Positions 55,060 through 63,588 of a DNA stretch of 64,000 bases are shown here, piece after piece. Position numbers and translations under genes: made by a program. The DNA is from Clostridia bacterium (GTDB lineage Bacteria; Bacillota; Clostridia; Saccharofermentanales; Saccharofermentanaceae). The first letter of the stretch is position 1; each line of letters starts with the position of its first letter. Location: NCBI GenBank assembly GCA_024403775.1, contig JAKSRE010000009.1, positions 1 through 64,000 of the forward strand, written 5' to 3'. The notes under the pieces are model-generated. The model searched no databases. It was not told where the DNA came from and was given only the letters and a program-made list of their open reading frames with translations.

Positions 55060-55797
55060 ATGTTTGAGTTTAATGATGAATCTATAGCTGAATTTAAAAG
55101 CAGAATAGCTGTTGTTAGAAGTGAGATTGGAGCCGCTTGTAAAGAGGCAGGAAGAGATGTTAATGATGTCACTTTGATTGGTGTATCAAAAGTTTTTCCA
55201 TCAACTTGTGCTATGTCCTGCTATAGCGCCGGACTTGTTGATCTGGGTGAGAATAAGGTTCAGGAACTCACAGCCAAAGAAGAGGAATTGTCTAATTTAG
55301 GAATGCATCCTAACTGGCATCTTATTGGAACTCTTCAGAAAAATAAAGTTAAGTATATTATTGGTAAGACCAAGCTCGTACATTCAGTTGATTCAGTTGA
55401 GCTTGCTGAAGAAATATCCAAGAGATCAGCTAAAGCTGGAATCAAGACTGATGTTTTGTTTCAGGTAAATGTGTCTCGTGAAGAGTCAAAACATGGCTTT
55501 TATGATGAGGAGATAAAAACTTCAATGGAAAGACTTCTTTCTTTGGAAGGAATAAATCCTAGAGGACTTATGACAATGGCACCTCTTACATCTGCTTCTG
55601 ATGAGGTGCGCAAGATTTTCGCTGATACATATGCTTTATATGATGAGCTTAAATCCTACGTAAATGACAAAGATTCCTGGAATACACTTTCAATGGGTAT
55701 GAGCAGAGATTATAAGGAAGCTATCGCTGAAGGCAGTACACATATCAGAATAGGAACTGCTATTTTTGGTGACAGAAAGGCTCTCCTTGATGCCTGA
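55060..55797 (+). CDS. YggS/PLPBP family pyridoxal-phosphate-binding protein
   Basis: 245 residues. The PLP lysine is in LIGVSKVFPS, and GENKVQE, HLIGTLQKNK and GMSRDYKEAI are the family signatures. These proteins keep PLP homeostasis and often sit in division gene clusters before sepF. The downstream gene starts within its last codons. Confidence 0.92.
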   Translation: MFEFNDESIAEFKSRIAVVRSEIGAACKEAGRDVNDVTLIGVSKVFPSTCAMSCYSAGLVDLGENKVQELTAKEEELSNLGMHPNWHLIGTLQKNKVKYIIGKTKLVHSVDSVELAEEISKRSAKAGIKTDVLFQVNVSREESKHGFYDEEIKTSMERLLSLEGINPRGLMTMAPLTSASDEVRKIFADTYALYDELKSYVNDKDSWNTLSMGMSRDYKEAIAEGSTHIRIGTAIFGDRKALLDA

Positions 55798-56872
55798 TAT
55801 CTGGACAAAACTCAAAAACACCAATAAAAAGATTGTTTTATACGGTACTGGAAACGGTGCCGATAAAATTATGAATAAACTTATCGAAGAAGGTATAAAG
55901 GTAGATGGTATCTTTGCCAGCGATGGTTTTGTACGAGATCGCGAATTCAGAGGAATAAAAGTTCAAAGTTATGCTTCAGCCAAAGAGCAGTTTGGTGACA
56001 TGATAGTTCTTATGTGCTTCGGTTCATCCAGACCAGAAGTACTTGAATTTGTTGAGAAAATAAGGGGAGAGAATGAATTTTATCTTCCTGATGTTCCTGT
56101 ATATGGAGATGTTATTTTCGATGATTCTTATTATGAGAATAATAAGGAGGAACTATTACTTCTCGAAAATGGACTTTCAGATTCATTATCTAAGAAAACC
56201 TTAAAAAATCTAATCGATTACAAGCTCTCAGGCGATATTAAATATCTTTATGAGGTGGAGACAACTCTTGAAGAGGAAGAGAGTCTGATAGATATAAAAG
56301 AACACAGTGTTTTAATTGACTGTGGTGCATATAATGGCGATACCGTGAGAAAGTATACGAGAGTATATGGAAGTAAACTGGATCGAATTATTGCATTAGA
56401 GCCTGATAAACGAAGCTTTCGCAAATTACAAAAATTCGCTGATGAATCTGGCGATAGAAGAATAATTCCGATAAATAGTGCAGTATCTGTAGAAGATGGT
56501 GAGATGCACCTTTTTGACAATACTGGACGAGGTGTTCATTTAAGTGGTAATTCGCAGCATGATCAAAATGTTACAACAAATGCTATAACAGAAGTTGTAA
56601 CAATAGATTCGATTGTTGAGAAGTATGCATCAGATATTGAAGGCGATATTCTTATAAAGTTTGACGTCGAAGGCGATGAAGTTAATGCGATTAAAGGCTG
56701 CATTGATACAATTCGTAACAGAAAGCCCAAACTTATTGTGTCTTGTTACCATCGTAACGATGATTTTATAACCATACCTTCAGTTGTAAAGGGAATAAGA
56801 GAAGATTACAGACTTCGCATAAGACATCTTCCTGGACTTCCTTCGTGGGATACGCAGTTCTATTTTGACTAG
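55790..56872 (+). CDS. FkbM-family methyltransferase with N-terminal Rossmann-like domain
   Basis: 360 residues from the ATG that overlaps the yggS stop by eight bases. The N-terminal part, IVLYGTGNGADKIMNKLIEEGIKVDGI, looks like a nucleotide-sugar-type Rossmann fold often found ahead of FkbM domains. The C-terminal half has the SAM core (IDCGAYNGDT, ALEPDKRSFRKL, KFDVEGDE). Usual substrates are sugars in glycans or polyketides. The acceptor here is unknown. It interrupts the otherwise division-related order between yggS and sepF. Confidence 0.85.
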   Translation: MPDIWTKLKNTNKKIVLYGTGNGADKIMNKLIEEGIKVDGIFASDGFVRDREFRGIKVQSYASAKEQFGDMIVLMCFGSSRPEVLEFVEKIRGENEFYLPDVPVYGDVIFDDSYYENNKEELLLLENGLSDSLSKKTLKNLIDYKLSGDIKYLYEVETTLEEEESLIDIKEHSVLIDCGAYNGDTVRKYTRVYGSKLDRIIALEPDKRSFRKLQKFADESGDRRIIPINSAVSVEDGEMHLFDNTGRGVHLSGNSQHDQNVTTNAITEVVTIDSIVEKYASDIEGDILIKFDVEGDEVNAIKGCIDTIRNRKPKLIVSCYHRNDDFITIPSVVKGIREDYRLRIRHLPGLPSWDTQFYFD

Positions 56873-57037
56873 AATTTAGTTTAAATTTGCATAAATGTTA
56901 TTGTAAATTACATAAATATTACAAGATTTTTCAATAAAACAACAAAAGCCCTATCTCTATTGCTAATACCAGGTCGTTTGATTAAGATGGACACATGAGT
57001 TTTCCATTACACATTTTGGCACTAGGAGGAAGAGATA

Positions 57038-57520
57038 ATGAGTGATTTTTTGGAGAAGTTCAAGACAATGATGCTTGGTGAAGTTATTGAAGATGAGACT
57101 ATGGATAATGAAGATTATTCAGAAGATATTTATGATGATGTTGAAGACACAGCAGCTGATTATTATGAGGAAGTAGAGGAGACTCCATTTACAGAGACAG
57201 TTTATCGTCCTCAGCAGGCAGTTCAGCCAACACCAGCAGTTAATAATATTTACCACATGCGTCCAAACAATATTAAGAGCGCTCAGGAAGTTATTACTCG
57301 TGTAAGCGAGGGTTCAGCTGTTATTTGTGAGCTTTATGCAGATGCTGCTCAGATCAACCAGAGAGTTGTTGACTATATTTCAGGTGCTGTTTTTATGGCT
57401 AAGGGTTCAGTTTATGCTTTGAATTCAAAGACAACATTCATCTGTGTACCAGCTAGCACACAGATCATCCCACAGGTTAGTGAGTATGATAACAACAGCG
57501 CAAAGGTTACTGCACTTTAA
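57038..57520 (+). CDS. sepF: Cell division protein SepF
   Basis: 160 residues. SepF binds FtsZ and anchors the Z ring to the membrane. The N-terminal MSDFLEKFKTMMLG is the amphipathic membrane helix. An acidic linker follows, then the SepF core (VITRVSEGSAVICEL, QRVVDYISGAVFMAKGSVYALNSKTTFICVP). AGGAGGAAG precedes the ATG. A terminator follows. Confidence 0.95.
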   Translation: MSDFLEKFKTMMLGEVIEDETMDNEDYSEDIYDDVEDTAADYYEEVEETPFTETVYRPQQAVQPTPAVNNIYHMRPNNIKSAQEVITRVSEGSAVICELYADAAQINQRVVDYISGAVFMAKGSVYALNSKTTFICVPASTQIIPQVSEYDNNSAKVTAL

Positions 57521-57541
57521 TTAATGTTATTTGCAACCTAT

Positions 57542-57586
57542 AATGCCTTAAAACAGAGAAATTTGTTTTAGGGCATTTATTTTTTT
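57542..57586 (+). terminator. Terminator of sepF
   Basis: A 13-bp stem (AATGCCTTAAAAC with GTTTTAGGGCATT, one G-T pair) and a T-rich tail. Confidence 0.9.
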
Positions 57587-57594
57587 GTTATAAT
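57586..57594 (+). promoter_or_regulatory. Extended -10 promoter of the amidase gene
   Basis: TGT-TATAAT follows the sepF terminator directly; the ATG is 32 bases further. Confidence 0.55.
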
Positions 57595-57625
57595 ATTTTA
57601 GTTATAAAAAATATTGGTGGGTACA

Positions 57626-58897
57626 ATGGATAAGAATCAGGAATTTTACTTTAATCAATTTAAGAAGATGTTTACTGAACTGGATTCATCCAAGCAGAAG
57701 ATGCTACATGAATATCTTGAGAAGATGGATCCTTCTGAGAGAATGAAGCATGCGGTTGAATTAGGTAAGCGCTATTATTATCAGAATAATCAGAATAGTA
57801 AGAGTAATCCATCACAAAGCCAGGTTCAAAAGCCAGTAACAAAGCAGGCTCCTCCTCAAATTAAGAGAGAAGTAACTGTTAAGGCTCCTGTTCAGCAGGC
57901 ACAAAAAGTTCAACAGCCTGGTAAGGTATCTGAACAAGTTAGTACAATAAAGTCAGTTAAGCCTTCTTCTGTATCAACTAATGTACCTAATCGTCCTATA
58001 CCAAAGAAGAGAAGATCAGGAAAAGTATATTTACGCGCAATTTTAGTGGCTATTGTTACTATTTTGGTTATCCTGTGTGGAATCACATTAGGTAATATAC
58101 TGGTCAATAAAAATGATGATATCAAGGAGACAAATGTAACTTCAGCTGTAACTGAGACAACTATGGTAACCGAAGTATCTTCAACAGCAGAAGTAGTAGA
58201 GACTACGGTAGAACCAACTCCAACCCCTACTCCTACTGATATTCCGACACCTTCTCCAGTTCCACTTATGGAGAACGCCCCTGATTTAACAGGAAAAGTA
58301 ATTGTAATTGATCCAGGACATCAGGAAGTAGCTGATGAGAATGAAGAGAGTTGTGCTTCATGGCTTAGTATCTCAAAACCAAGATGTACTTCAGGAACAC
58401 ATGGTAAGGCTACAGATATTCCTGAGTATGAGTATACTCTTGAGTTAAGTATGGTATTAAAGAGCTATCTTGAACAGTGTGGTGCTACAGTTTATTTAAC
58501 CAGAGAGACTAATGATGTAAATATGTCTAATCAGGAAAGAGCATTGTTTGCTGTAGACAAAAATCCTGATTTGTATTTGAGAATTCATGCTGATGGAGCT
58601 AATGATTCATTGGAATCTGGTGTAAGAGTTTATGTACCTGACAGTGGATCTTATACTGATACCAGTGTTGGTAAGGGCGATATTCTTGGTAAGTCAGTGG
58701 CAGAAGCTTTTGGAATAGAGTTTGATTCTACTCTTAAGACGTACCTTTATACTGGATTAAATTATGCAAATAATTTGCATGCTTTCCAGATATCAGTTGG
58801 TTTCCTTACTAATAGTGATGATGAAGAAGCTCTGCTTAATGAAGAAAATCAAATTGCTGCAGCACAGGCAATTGCAGAATTTGCAAATATTTTTTAA
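57626..58897 (+). CDS. N-acetylmuramoyl-L-alanine amidase
   Basis: 423 residues from the ATG after GGTGGG. A cytoplasmic Gln/Lys/Pro-rich N-terminus (to about 135), one membrane segment (about 138-160), a Thr/Pro/Glu linker (about 170-215) and a C-terminal Amidase_3 domain. Zinc ligands are visible: DPGHQ (His), the Glu in YEYTLELS, and RIHADG (His). It cuts the bond between MurNAc and L-Ala of the wall. Its membrane anchor suits a division or spore-related amidase close to sepF. Confidence 0.9.
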   Translation: MDKNQEFYFNQFKKMFTELDSSKQKMLHEYLEKMDPSERMKHAVELGKRYYYQNNQNSKSNPSQSQVQKPVTKQAPPQIKREVTVKAPVQQAQKVQQPGKVSEQVSTIKSVKPSSVSTNVPNRPIPKKRRSGKVYLRAILVAIVTILVILCGITLGNILVNKNDDIKETNVTSAVTETTMVTEVSSTAEVVETTVEPTPTPTPTDIPTPSPVPLMENAPDLTGKVIVIDPGHQEVADENEESCASWLSISKPRCTSGTHGKATDIPEYEYTLELSMVLKSYLEQCGATVYLTRETNDVNMSNQERALFAVDKNPDLYLRIHADGANDSLESGVRVYVPDSGSYTDTSVGKGDILGKSVAEAFGIEFDSTLKTYLYTGLNYANNLHAFQISVGFLTNSDDEEALLNEENQIAAAQAIAEFANIF

Positions 58898-58902
58898 TAC
58901 GA

Positions 58903-58908
58903 TATAAT
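58903..58908 (+). promoter_or_regulatory. -10 element of the small zinc-ribbon gene
   Basis: TATAAT six bases after the amidase stop, with a leader of about 35 bases. Confidence 0.4.
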
Positions 58909-58948
58909 GATTTTGAATGCATTTATGTCGTAAAGGAGATAGATACAT

Positions 58949-59422
58949 ATGAGTAAAGCAAATAATGATAATATGAATAGATTTTATGAGAAGTCTGGTG
59001 AAGCAAATGGCTTGGATTTCTCTACCAATATGGATAAATATATTAAGCATATTGAGACTCTTGAGACACTTAATCATGCGTTATGGCTTCTCCTTGAAGA
59101 ACATGGTGCTACTCATGAAGAGTTGAATGAGAAGATTGCTATTATTCTTGAACAGAAGAAGATGCAGAATGGAAAGCTTGAACTTGAGTGTTCAAACTGC
59201 CATCAGAAGATGCAGATGTCAGGTGCTTTTAAGTGTAAGTGTATTTACTGTGGTGCAGAGTTTGTAAGTAATCCTTATCAGATTAAGTTTAATCAGAACA
59301 ATGTACCAGAAGTAATTGATGCAGTTTCTGAAGAGGTAGTAGAGGAAAGTCCTATCGAGAGTGGTACAGCTTTTGAACCTTATGATGTAAGTAAGGATTT
59401 GGGATTTGACACAGAAGAATAA
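58949..59422 (+). CDS. Small zinc-ribbon protein
   Basis: 157 residues. A helical N-terminal half (residues 25-80) leads to one zinc ribbon (CSNCHQKM...CKCIYCGAEF, about 90-112), then an acidic tail. AAAGGAG precedes the ATG. No family was recognised. The ribbon resembles those in the 12473 and 60008 proteins, although the rest is different. Confidence 0.75.
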   Translation: MSKANNDNMNRFYEKSGEANGLDFSTNMDKYIKHIETLETLNHALWLLLEEHGATHEELNEKIAIILEQKKMQNGKLELECSNCHQKMQMSGAFKCKCIYCGAEFVSNPYQIKFNQNNVPEVIDAVSEEVVEESPIESGTAFEPYDVSKDLGFDTEE

Positions 59423-59434
59423 TTGATATATATT
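59406..59434 (+). promoter_or_regulatory. Promoter of ssrA
   Basis: TTGACA (59406-59411), a 17-bp spacer and TATATT (59429-59434), lying in the last codons of the upstream gene. Transcription should start about 30 bases before the mature tmRNA, leaving a short 5' leader for RNase P. Confidence 0.7.
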
Positions 59435-59471
59435 CTTTCTTACTCAATTGTGTATTTTGAGTGATTGATAT

Positions 59472-59846
59472 GGGGGCGCACCGGTTTCGACGGGTTCGTT
59501 GATATCAAGAAAGCGGGTGGAGGATTCTCGTTGGCCTCCTTAAAAAACGGGAAATGCAAGTAATTGCAAACAACAATACACTCGTAGCTGCTTAATTTAG
59601 CTACCGATTCGCCGTTATATCTGCGTGACGGGTCGAATCGCAGACCGCAGACCTTACCTGGCGGAGGTTAAACAGGACCACCTCTAAGTGAAAGCTTTGA
59701 CATTTAGTTGTATTTATGAAGCTACCGGACGGACCGCCTGTTATTGGGCTTAGTTCAAAGGGGAATACTCTAATCAATAACTGCACCCGGAGATGTCTTG
59801 GAGGATACGGGTTCGGACAGGAGTTCAATTCTCCTCGTCTCCACCA
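59472..59846 (+). ncRNA. ssrA: Transfer-messenger RNA (tmRNA)
   Basis: 375 nt. The acceptor arm pairs GGGGGCG with CGTCTCC and the encoded CCA ends at 59846. The 5' GCACCGGTTTCGAC and the T-arm GGAGTTCAATTCTCC are diagnostic. The coding part (59566-59595) starts at GCA after GTAATT and gives the degradation tag A-N-N-N-T-L-V-A-A, ending in TAA. It rescues stalled ribosomes and tags their products for proteolysis. Confidence 0.97.
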
Positions 59847-59860
59847 AAACAAATGATGTT

Positions 59861-59890
59861 CCCCCTTGAAGTTGAGCTGACTTCAGGGGG
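59861..59890 (+). terminator. Hairpin after ssrA
   Basis: CCCCCTTGAAGT pairs with ACTTCAGGGGG (one bulged T). The T-run is poor (TACTTATT), so it may be a processing or termination structure. Confidence 0.6.
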
Positions 59891-59914
59891 TACTTATTAG
59901 GAAATATCCCCATA

Positions 59915-59923
59915 TGTTATAAT
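59915..59923 (+). promoter_or_regulatory. Extended -10 promoter of the 60008 gene
   Basis: TGT-TATAAT with a leader of about 80 bases. Confidence 0.5.
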
Positions 59924-60007
59924 GCGTAGTGAAGATAGTTGGTCATCGTTTTCTCTGTTTGCTGAGAATAACGACAGAGGTGTAAGGGACATAAGGGGAA
60001 TATAAAG

Positions 60008-61030
60008 ATGGATAGTGTATATAGTCATATCTGCCCGACTTGCGGCGGAAAGCTCAATGTAAATACAGAACGTCAAATGTATGAATGCCCTTTCTGCGGT
60101 GTAACGTTCGACTATGACTATTTCCGTGAGGAAAGCGTATTGAGCATAGCTTCAGAAGCTCTTAAGAACGATGAGTTCGCTTCTGCAGAAAGTGCTTACG
60201 ATTTTATGCTGGAGAAAGAGCCTGATAACTTTGAAGCTCTTCGCGGCAAGGCACTTATAGCGATGGATATACCCAAGATCAACTGCATGAGTGATTTTGA
60301 TCTTTACACAAAGATCAACTATGAATCAGCCTATAAGGAGATCGACAGAGCGATCGAATCGTCTAAGCCTCAGGACCGTGAATATTTTACTGTCATGAAG
60401 GATATTGTTGAATCCGGTCATGAATACATCGAAGATAAGTCTAAGCTTGAGGCCCAAAAGACTGAGAACGATAAATCAGAACACATCCTATACGAAGTCA
60501 TCAAGGAAAGAGACTCTGTATTTATCTATGCTTCGGATAAGTTCAGTACGAAGAAAGCGATCATCCTTACGCTCCTTTGCTACATTATCTGTTTGTTGAT
60601 AGTATTTCTGGGTTTTAAGTTTGTCACGAGAAATCCGTATTCCAAAGCAGAAGATCTCAGCCGATATACGACAGAAGTCTCAGAAGACGAGAATTTTCTT
60701 GATGCGTTTATTACCTATAATGATTATCAAAAAGCTCTTGAGAGGGAAGAGCAGCGTAAAATCAAATACGAAGCATGGGAGAAAGACCATCAGAATTCTA
60801 TCGAAACTCTCATATTTATCCTAAGCCTTGTTACTGTCGCATATGTTGTGATCGTATTCGCACTTTTCTTAGGCGGCAGGCGTTATAATGCCATGATCTC
60901 TAAGAAGCAGTCCATAGTGGATGAACAGAATGATAAGATAAAGCATCTTGAAGAGAAGATTACTGAGACCAAAGGCAGGATCAATCAGGGTTATAAGCGA
61001 CTCTTAGAACTTCATCCCGTCAATGAATAG
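60008..61030 (+). CDS. Zinc-ribbon/TPR-like membrane protein next to ssrA
   Basis: 340 residues. A zinc ribbon (CPTC...CPFCGVTFDYDYF, residues 9-36) is followed by a TPR-like repeat (SAESAYDFMLEKEPDNFEALRGKALIAM), then helices, a membrane segment (about 182-203), and another (about 274-295) before a basic, coiled-coil tail. It is the second protein of this kind in the window; the ribbon and TPR-like part parallel the second half of the 12473 protein. Ile is mostly ATC, unlike its neighbours, which use ATT and ATA. With its place directly after ssrA, this hints at horizontal arrival. AAGGGG stands upstream of the ATG. Confidence 0.75.
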   Translation: MDSVYSHICPTCGGKLNVNTERQMYECPFCGVTFDYDYFREESVLSIASEALKNDEFASAESAYDFMLEKEPDNFEALRGKALIAMDIPKINCMSDFDLYTKINYESAYKEIDRAIESSKPQDREYFTVMKDIVESGHEYIEDKSKLEAQKTENDKSEHILYEVIKERDSVFIYASDKFSTKKAIILTLLCYIICLLIVFLGFKFVTRNPYSKAEDLSRYTTEVSEDENFLDAFITYNDYQKALEREEQRKIKYEAWEKDHQNSIETLIFILSLVTVAYVVIVFALFLGGRRYNAMISKKQSIVDEQNDKIKHLEEKITETKGRINQGYKRLLELHPVNE

Positions 61031-61138
61031 TTGTGTTGATAAGCAAGTAAGTTTTAAATTGAGTTGGAACAACCGTTCGATTCCGCATACATTGGCTTTT
61101 TTCAGCTTTTTTGCACGGTACAGACAAGTTTTTTTGAA

Positions 61139-61163
61139 GTCGTTCAGAGTGAACGGCTTTTTT
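61139..61163 (+). terminator. Terminator after the 60008 gene
   Basis: The stem GTCGTTC/GAACGGC (one G-T pair) is followed by six T. It lies about 110 bases beyond the stop codon. Confidence 0.7.
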
Positions 61164-61307
61164 ATTTTGTACTAAAACTTCCAAGCGAATCATAAATTAA
61201 GAAATACTAAAGAATTTATTTCATGATTTAATGTTAAAATTATTATGAGATTTGGGCTCTTTATGAGTTTATTCTTAAAAGTTTGTATAAAGATGGATAT
61301 TTAGAGT

Positions 61308-62420
61308 ATGAAGATATTTTTGAAAATACTGGGTGGATTTTTTCTGTTTTTAATTTCCACCTTGATTATTATTGGAGTTGTTGCCTGGGGTGCTTTAAAA
61401 ATAGCTATTGACGGTCCGTCCACACATTTTAGAGAGGTTTTTGTTACCTCAATGATGGAATCAAGTTTTGGACCTAATATAATCAGACTTATGCTTAATG
61501 AAGAACAGATTCAGGAGATCAGAAGTCAGAATCAGGTTATCGAGATTAATACGATAACTGATCCTTCTCTTGTGACAATTATGAGGCAGGAGGCAGAGGA
61601 AAAGGAAGCCTTAACTCAGGTTGAAGAACAGATAGTAGAAGAGGAGCTTGATCCGGATGGAGATGGAATTGAACTTCATGAGATATCTGGTCCGATGTAT
61701 CATGGTTATCTTATGATAGTTTATGATCCATCAAGAGTTATTTGCGGAACAATTCCTTCTTATTCTCAGGAAGGTGGCGGAATGACACTTGAGGCTTTAA
61801 TTGACCGCTATGGTGGTGTGGCTGGTATAAATGGCGGACAGTACGAAGATGAGAGTGGTCTTGGAATGGGCGGATACCCTATAGGTATTGTATTTTCAGA
61901 AGGTTCTCTAAGACATGTTGGTTATCCTAAGATTCTTGACGAAGAAACTGGCGAATATGTAGATGAAGAAGATCCAGAGGAAAGAGCTTTTACATTCTGT
62001 GGTTTTACTAATGACGACATTCTTGTAGTTGGAACAATGGGTTCTGGTTATGCACAGAGTATAGGAATCAGAGATGGTGTTTCTTTTGGTCCATCACTTA
62101 TTGTTAATGGTGAATCAGCTTATTATAGTGGTGCTGGTGGTGGTTTAAATCCACGTTCAGCTATTGGTCAGAGAGCAGATGGTGCAGTTATTCTTCTTTG
62201 TATTGAGGGCCGTAAGACAAGTTCTATGGGCGCAAGTATGGCTGACCTGATTGATATAATGCTCGAATATGGTGCGGTAAATGCTTATAACCTTGATGGT
62301 GGTATGTCTTCTTCAATGTTTTATAACGGAGAAGAGATAGTAGATAATGCTAATATTCGTTCAGATAGAGCTATTCCTACTGCATGGATTGTTCTCCCTC
62401 TCTCAAGTGAGGTGAATTAA
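61308..62420 (+). CDS. Phosphodiester glycosidase (NAGPA-like) family protein
   Basis: 370 residues. One N-terminal membrane segment (about 5-32), an acidic stretch, then an extracytoplasmic domain of the phosphodiester glycosidase family: GGVAGINGGQYEDESG, DGVSFGPSLIVNG, NPRSAIGQRADG and NAYNLDGGMSSSM. Bacterial members are thought to cut GlcNAc-phosphodiesters in wall or exopolysaccharide. The target here is open. It is one base from the next gene, so they are co-translated. Confidence 0.85.
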   Translation: MKIFLKILGGFFLFLISTLIIIGVVAWGALKIAIDGPSTHFREVFVTSMMESSFGPNIIRLMLNEEQIQEIRSQNQVIEINTITDPSLVTIMRQEAEEKEALTQVEEQIVEEELDPDGDGIELHEISGPMYHGYLMIVYDPSRVICGTIPSYSQEGGGMTLEALIDRYGGVAGINGGQYEDESGLGMGGYPIGIVFSEGSLRHVGYPKILDEETGEYVDEEDPEERAFTFCGFTNDDILVVGTMGSGYAQSIGIRDGVSFGPSLIVNGESAYYSGAGGGLNPRSAIGQRADGAVILLCIEGRKTSSMGASMADLIDIMLEYGAVNAYNLDGGMSSSMFYNGEEIVDNANIRSDRAIPTAWIVLPLSSEVN

Positions 62421-62421
62421 T

Positions 62422-63564
62422 ATGAAAAAAACTGCTGATAAAAATGAGAGAAATACTAAGGATACAAAACCTAAGCCTAAATTTAAAGTACCAGTATTTG
62501 GAATAATTTTGTCTATATGGCTGATTGTTATTACATGTGTAGCTTTACACTATTATGACAAGGGAAATAACTATTTAATTCATTATGAAGAAGTATATCA
62601 GTCTTCACTTCCTGAGCATGCTGCATTAAGTGTATTTGAGCATTTTGATAATTATGATGTGGATTATATCTGGGAATATATGATGGAGACACCAAGAATC
62701 TCAAAATTTGAGACAATAGACTCCGTTAAGACTTATATCAGAAATATGATTGATGGAAAAGAGATGTCTTATAAGCCTTCAAGTAAGTATTCTGATTCTG
62801 CTCCTACCTATGTAGTTGAAGCAGATGGTCTTGTAGTTGCAGAGTTTTCTCTTTGTAAGGATTTACAAAATCCGAGAGAATTTGGATTTCCTACATGGAG
62901 AATAAAAGTTATAGATTATTACACTGAGCCTTTCGAGACGGTAAATATAACCGCTCCGATTAACTTTAATGTTTATGTTAATGATATTCTGCTTGAAGAG
63001 ACATATATCTGTTCTGATGAGGTAAAGCCATCTGACGAAGACTATCTTTTGGAATATGGCACTATGCCAGGTATTGTTGATTACTATGTAGCTGATTTTT
63101 ATCTTGAGCCAGAAGTTAGAATAACTGATATGTTTGGAAATGAAGTAGAGGTTATCTATGATGAAACTACTGACTTTTATAAGACTGGTTATACAGATCA
63201 GCATCCAGAGAGAGAAGAACTTGTAGAGTTTGCTTTTAACTATACAACAACTTTTGCAAATGTTATCTCGCAGGATGACAGACTTGAGAACTTAAAACCA
63301 TATTTTCCTGAAGATAGTGCTCTTTATGATTCAATCAGCCGTAATACTGCACTTAAGTATTTTATGGCTCATTCAAATACGACAATTGAGAATGAGGAGA
63401 TTAAGGAGTTTATTGTCTATTCAGAAGATGTTGTTTATATAGAGGCGTATATTGAGCAGCATATGACTGTTGGATGGAATGATATTCAGGTTGTTGAGAC
63501 GACAGCACGTCTTTACTGTGTAAAGCTTGATGGTGAGTGGAAAGTTATTTCGATGAGATTTTGA
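62422..63564 (+). CDS. Uncharacterised single-pass membrane protein
   Basis: 380 residues. A Lys-rich start and one membrane segment (about 30-50) precede a soluble extracytoplasmic part rich in Tyr, Glu and Asp. The last third resembles a small NTF2-like fold only loosely (a long helix, then VYIEAYIEQHMTVGW...TTARLYCVKLDGEWKVISM), ending in the usual beta strand. No family was recognised. It lies between the phosphodiester glycosidase and the glycosyltransferase, so a role in surface glycan assembly is possible. Confidence 0.65.
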   Translation: MKKTADKNERNTKDTKPKPKFKVPVFGIILSIWLIVITCVALHYYDKGNNYLIHYEEVYQSSLPEHAALSVFEHFDNYDVDYIWEYMMETPRISKFETIDSVKTYIRNMIDGKEMSYKPSSKYSDSAPTYVVEADGLVVAEFSLCKDLQNPREFGFPTWRIKVIDYYTEPFETVNITAPINFNVYVNDILLEETYICSDEVKPSDEDYLLEYGTMPGIVDYYVADFYLEPEVRITDMFGNEVEVIYDETTDFYKTGYTDQHPEREELVEFAFNYTTTFANVISQDDRLENLKPYFPEDSALYDSISRNTALKYFMAHSNTTIENEEIKEFIVYSEDVVYIEAYIEQHMTVGWNDIQVVETTARLYCVKLDGEWKVISMRF

Positions 63565-63588
63565 TTATTAGTTGTGAGGCAGATGGGA

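Noticed and set aside
59601..59852. Minus-strand open frame of 83 codons opposite ssrA
   Set aside because: It is the usual false frame antisense to tmRNA, made from structured RNA sequence.
61068..61095. Apparent tRNA-like T-arm (GTTCGATTCC) downstream of the 60008 gene as an attachment site
   Set aside because: It does not pair as a T stem and matches the tmRNA 3' end at only eight of ten bases, too little for a direct repeat.
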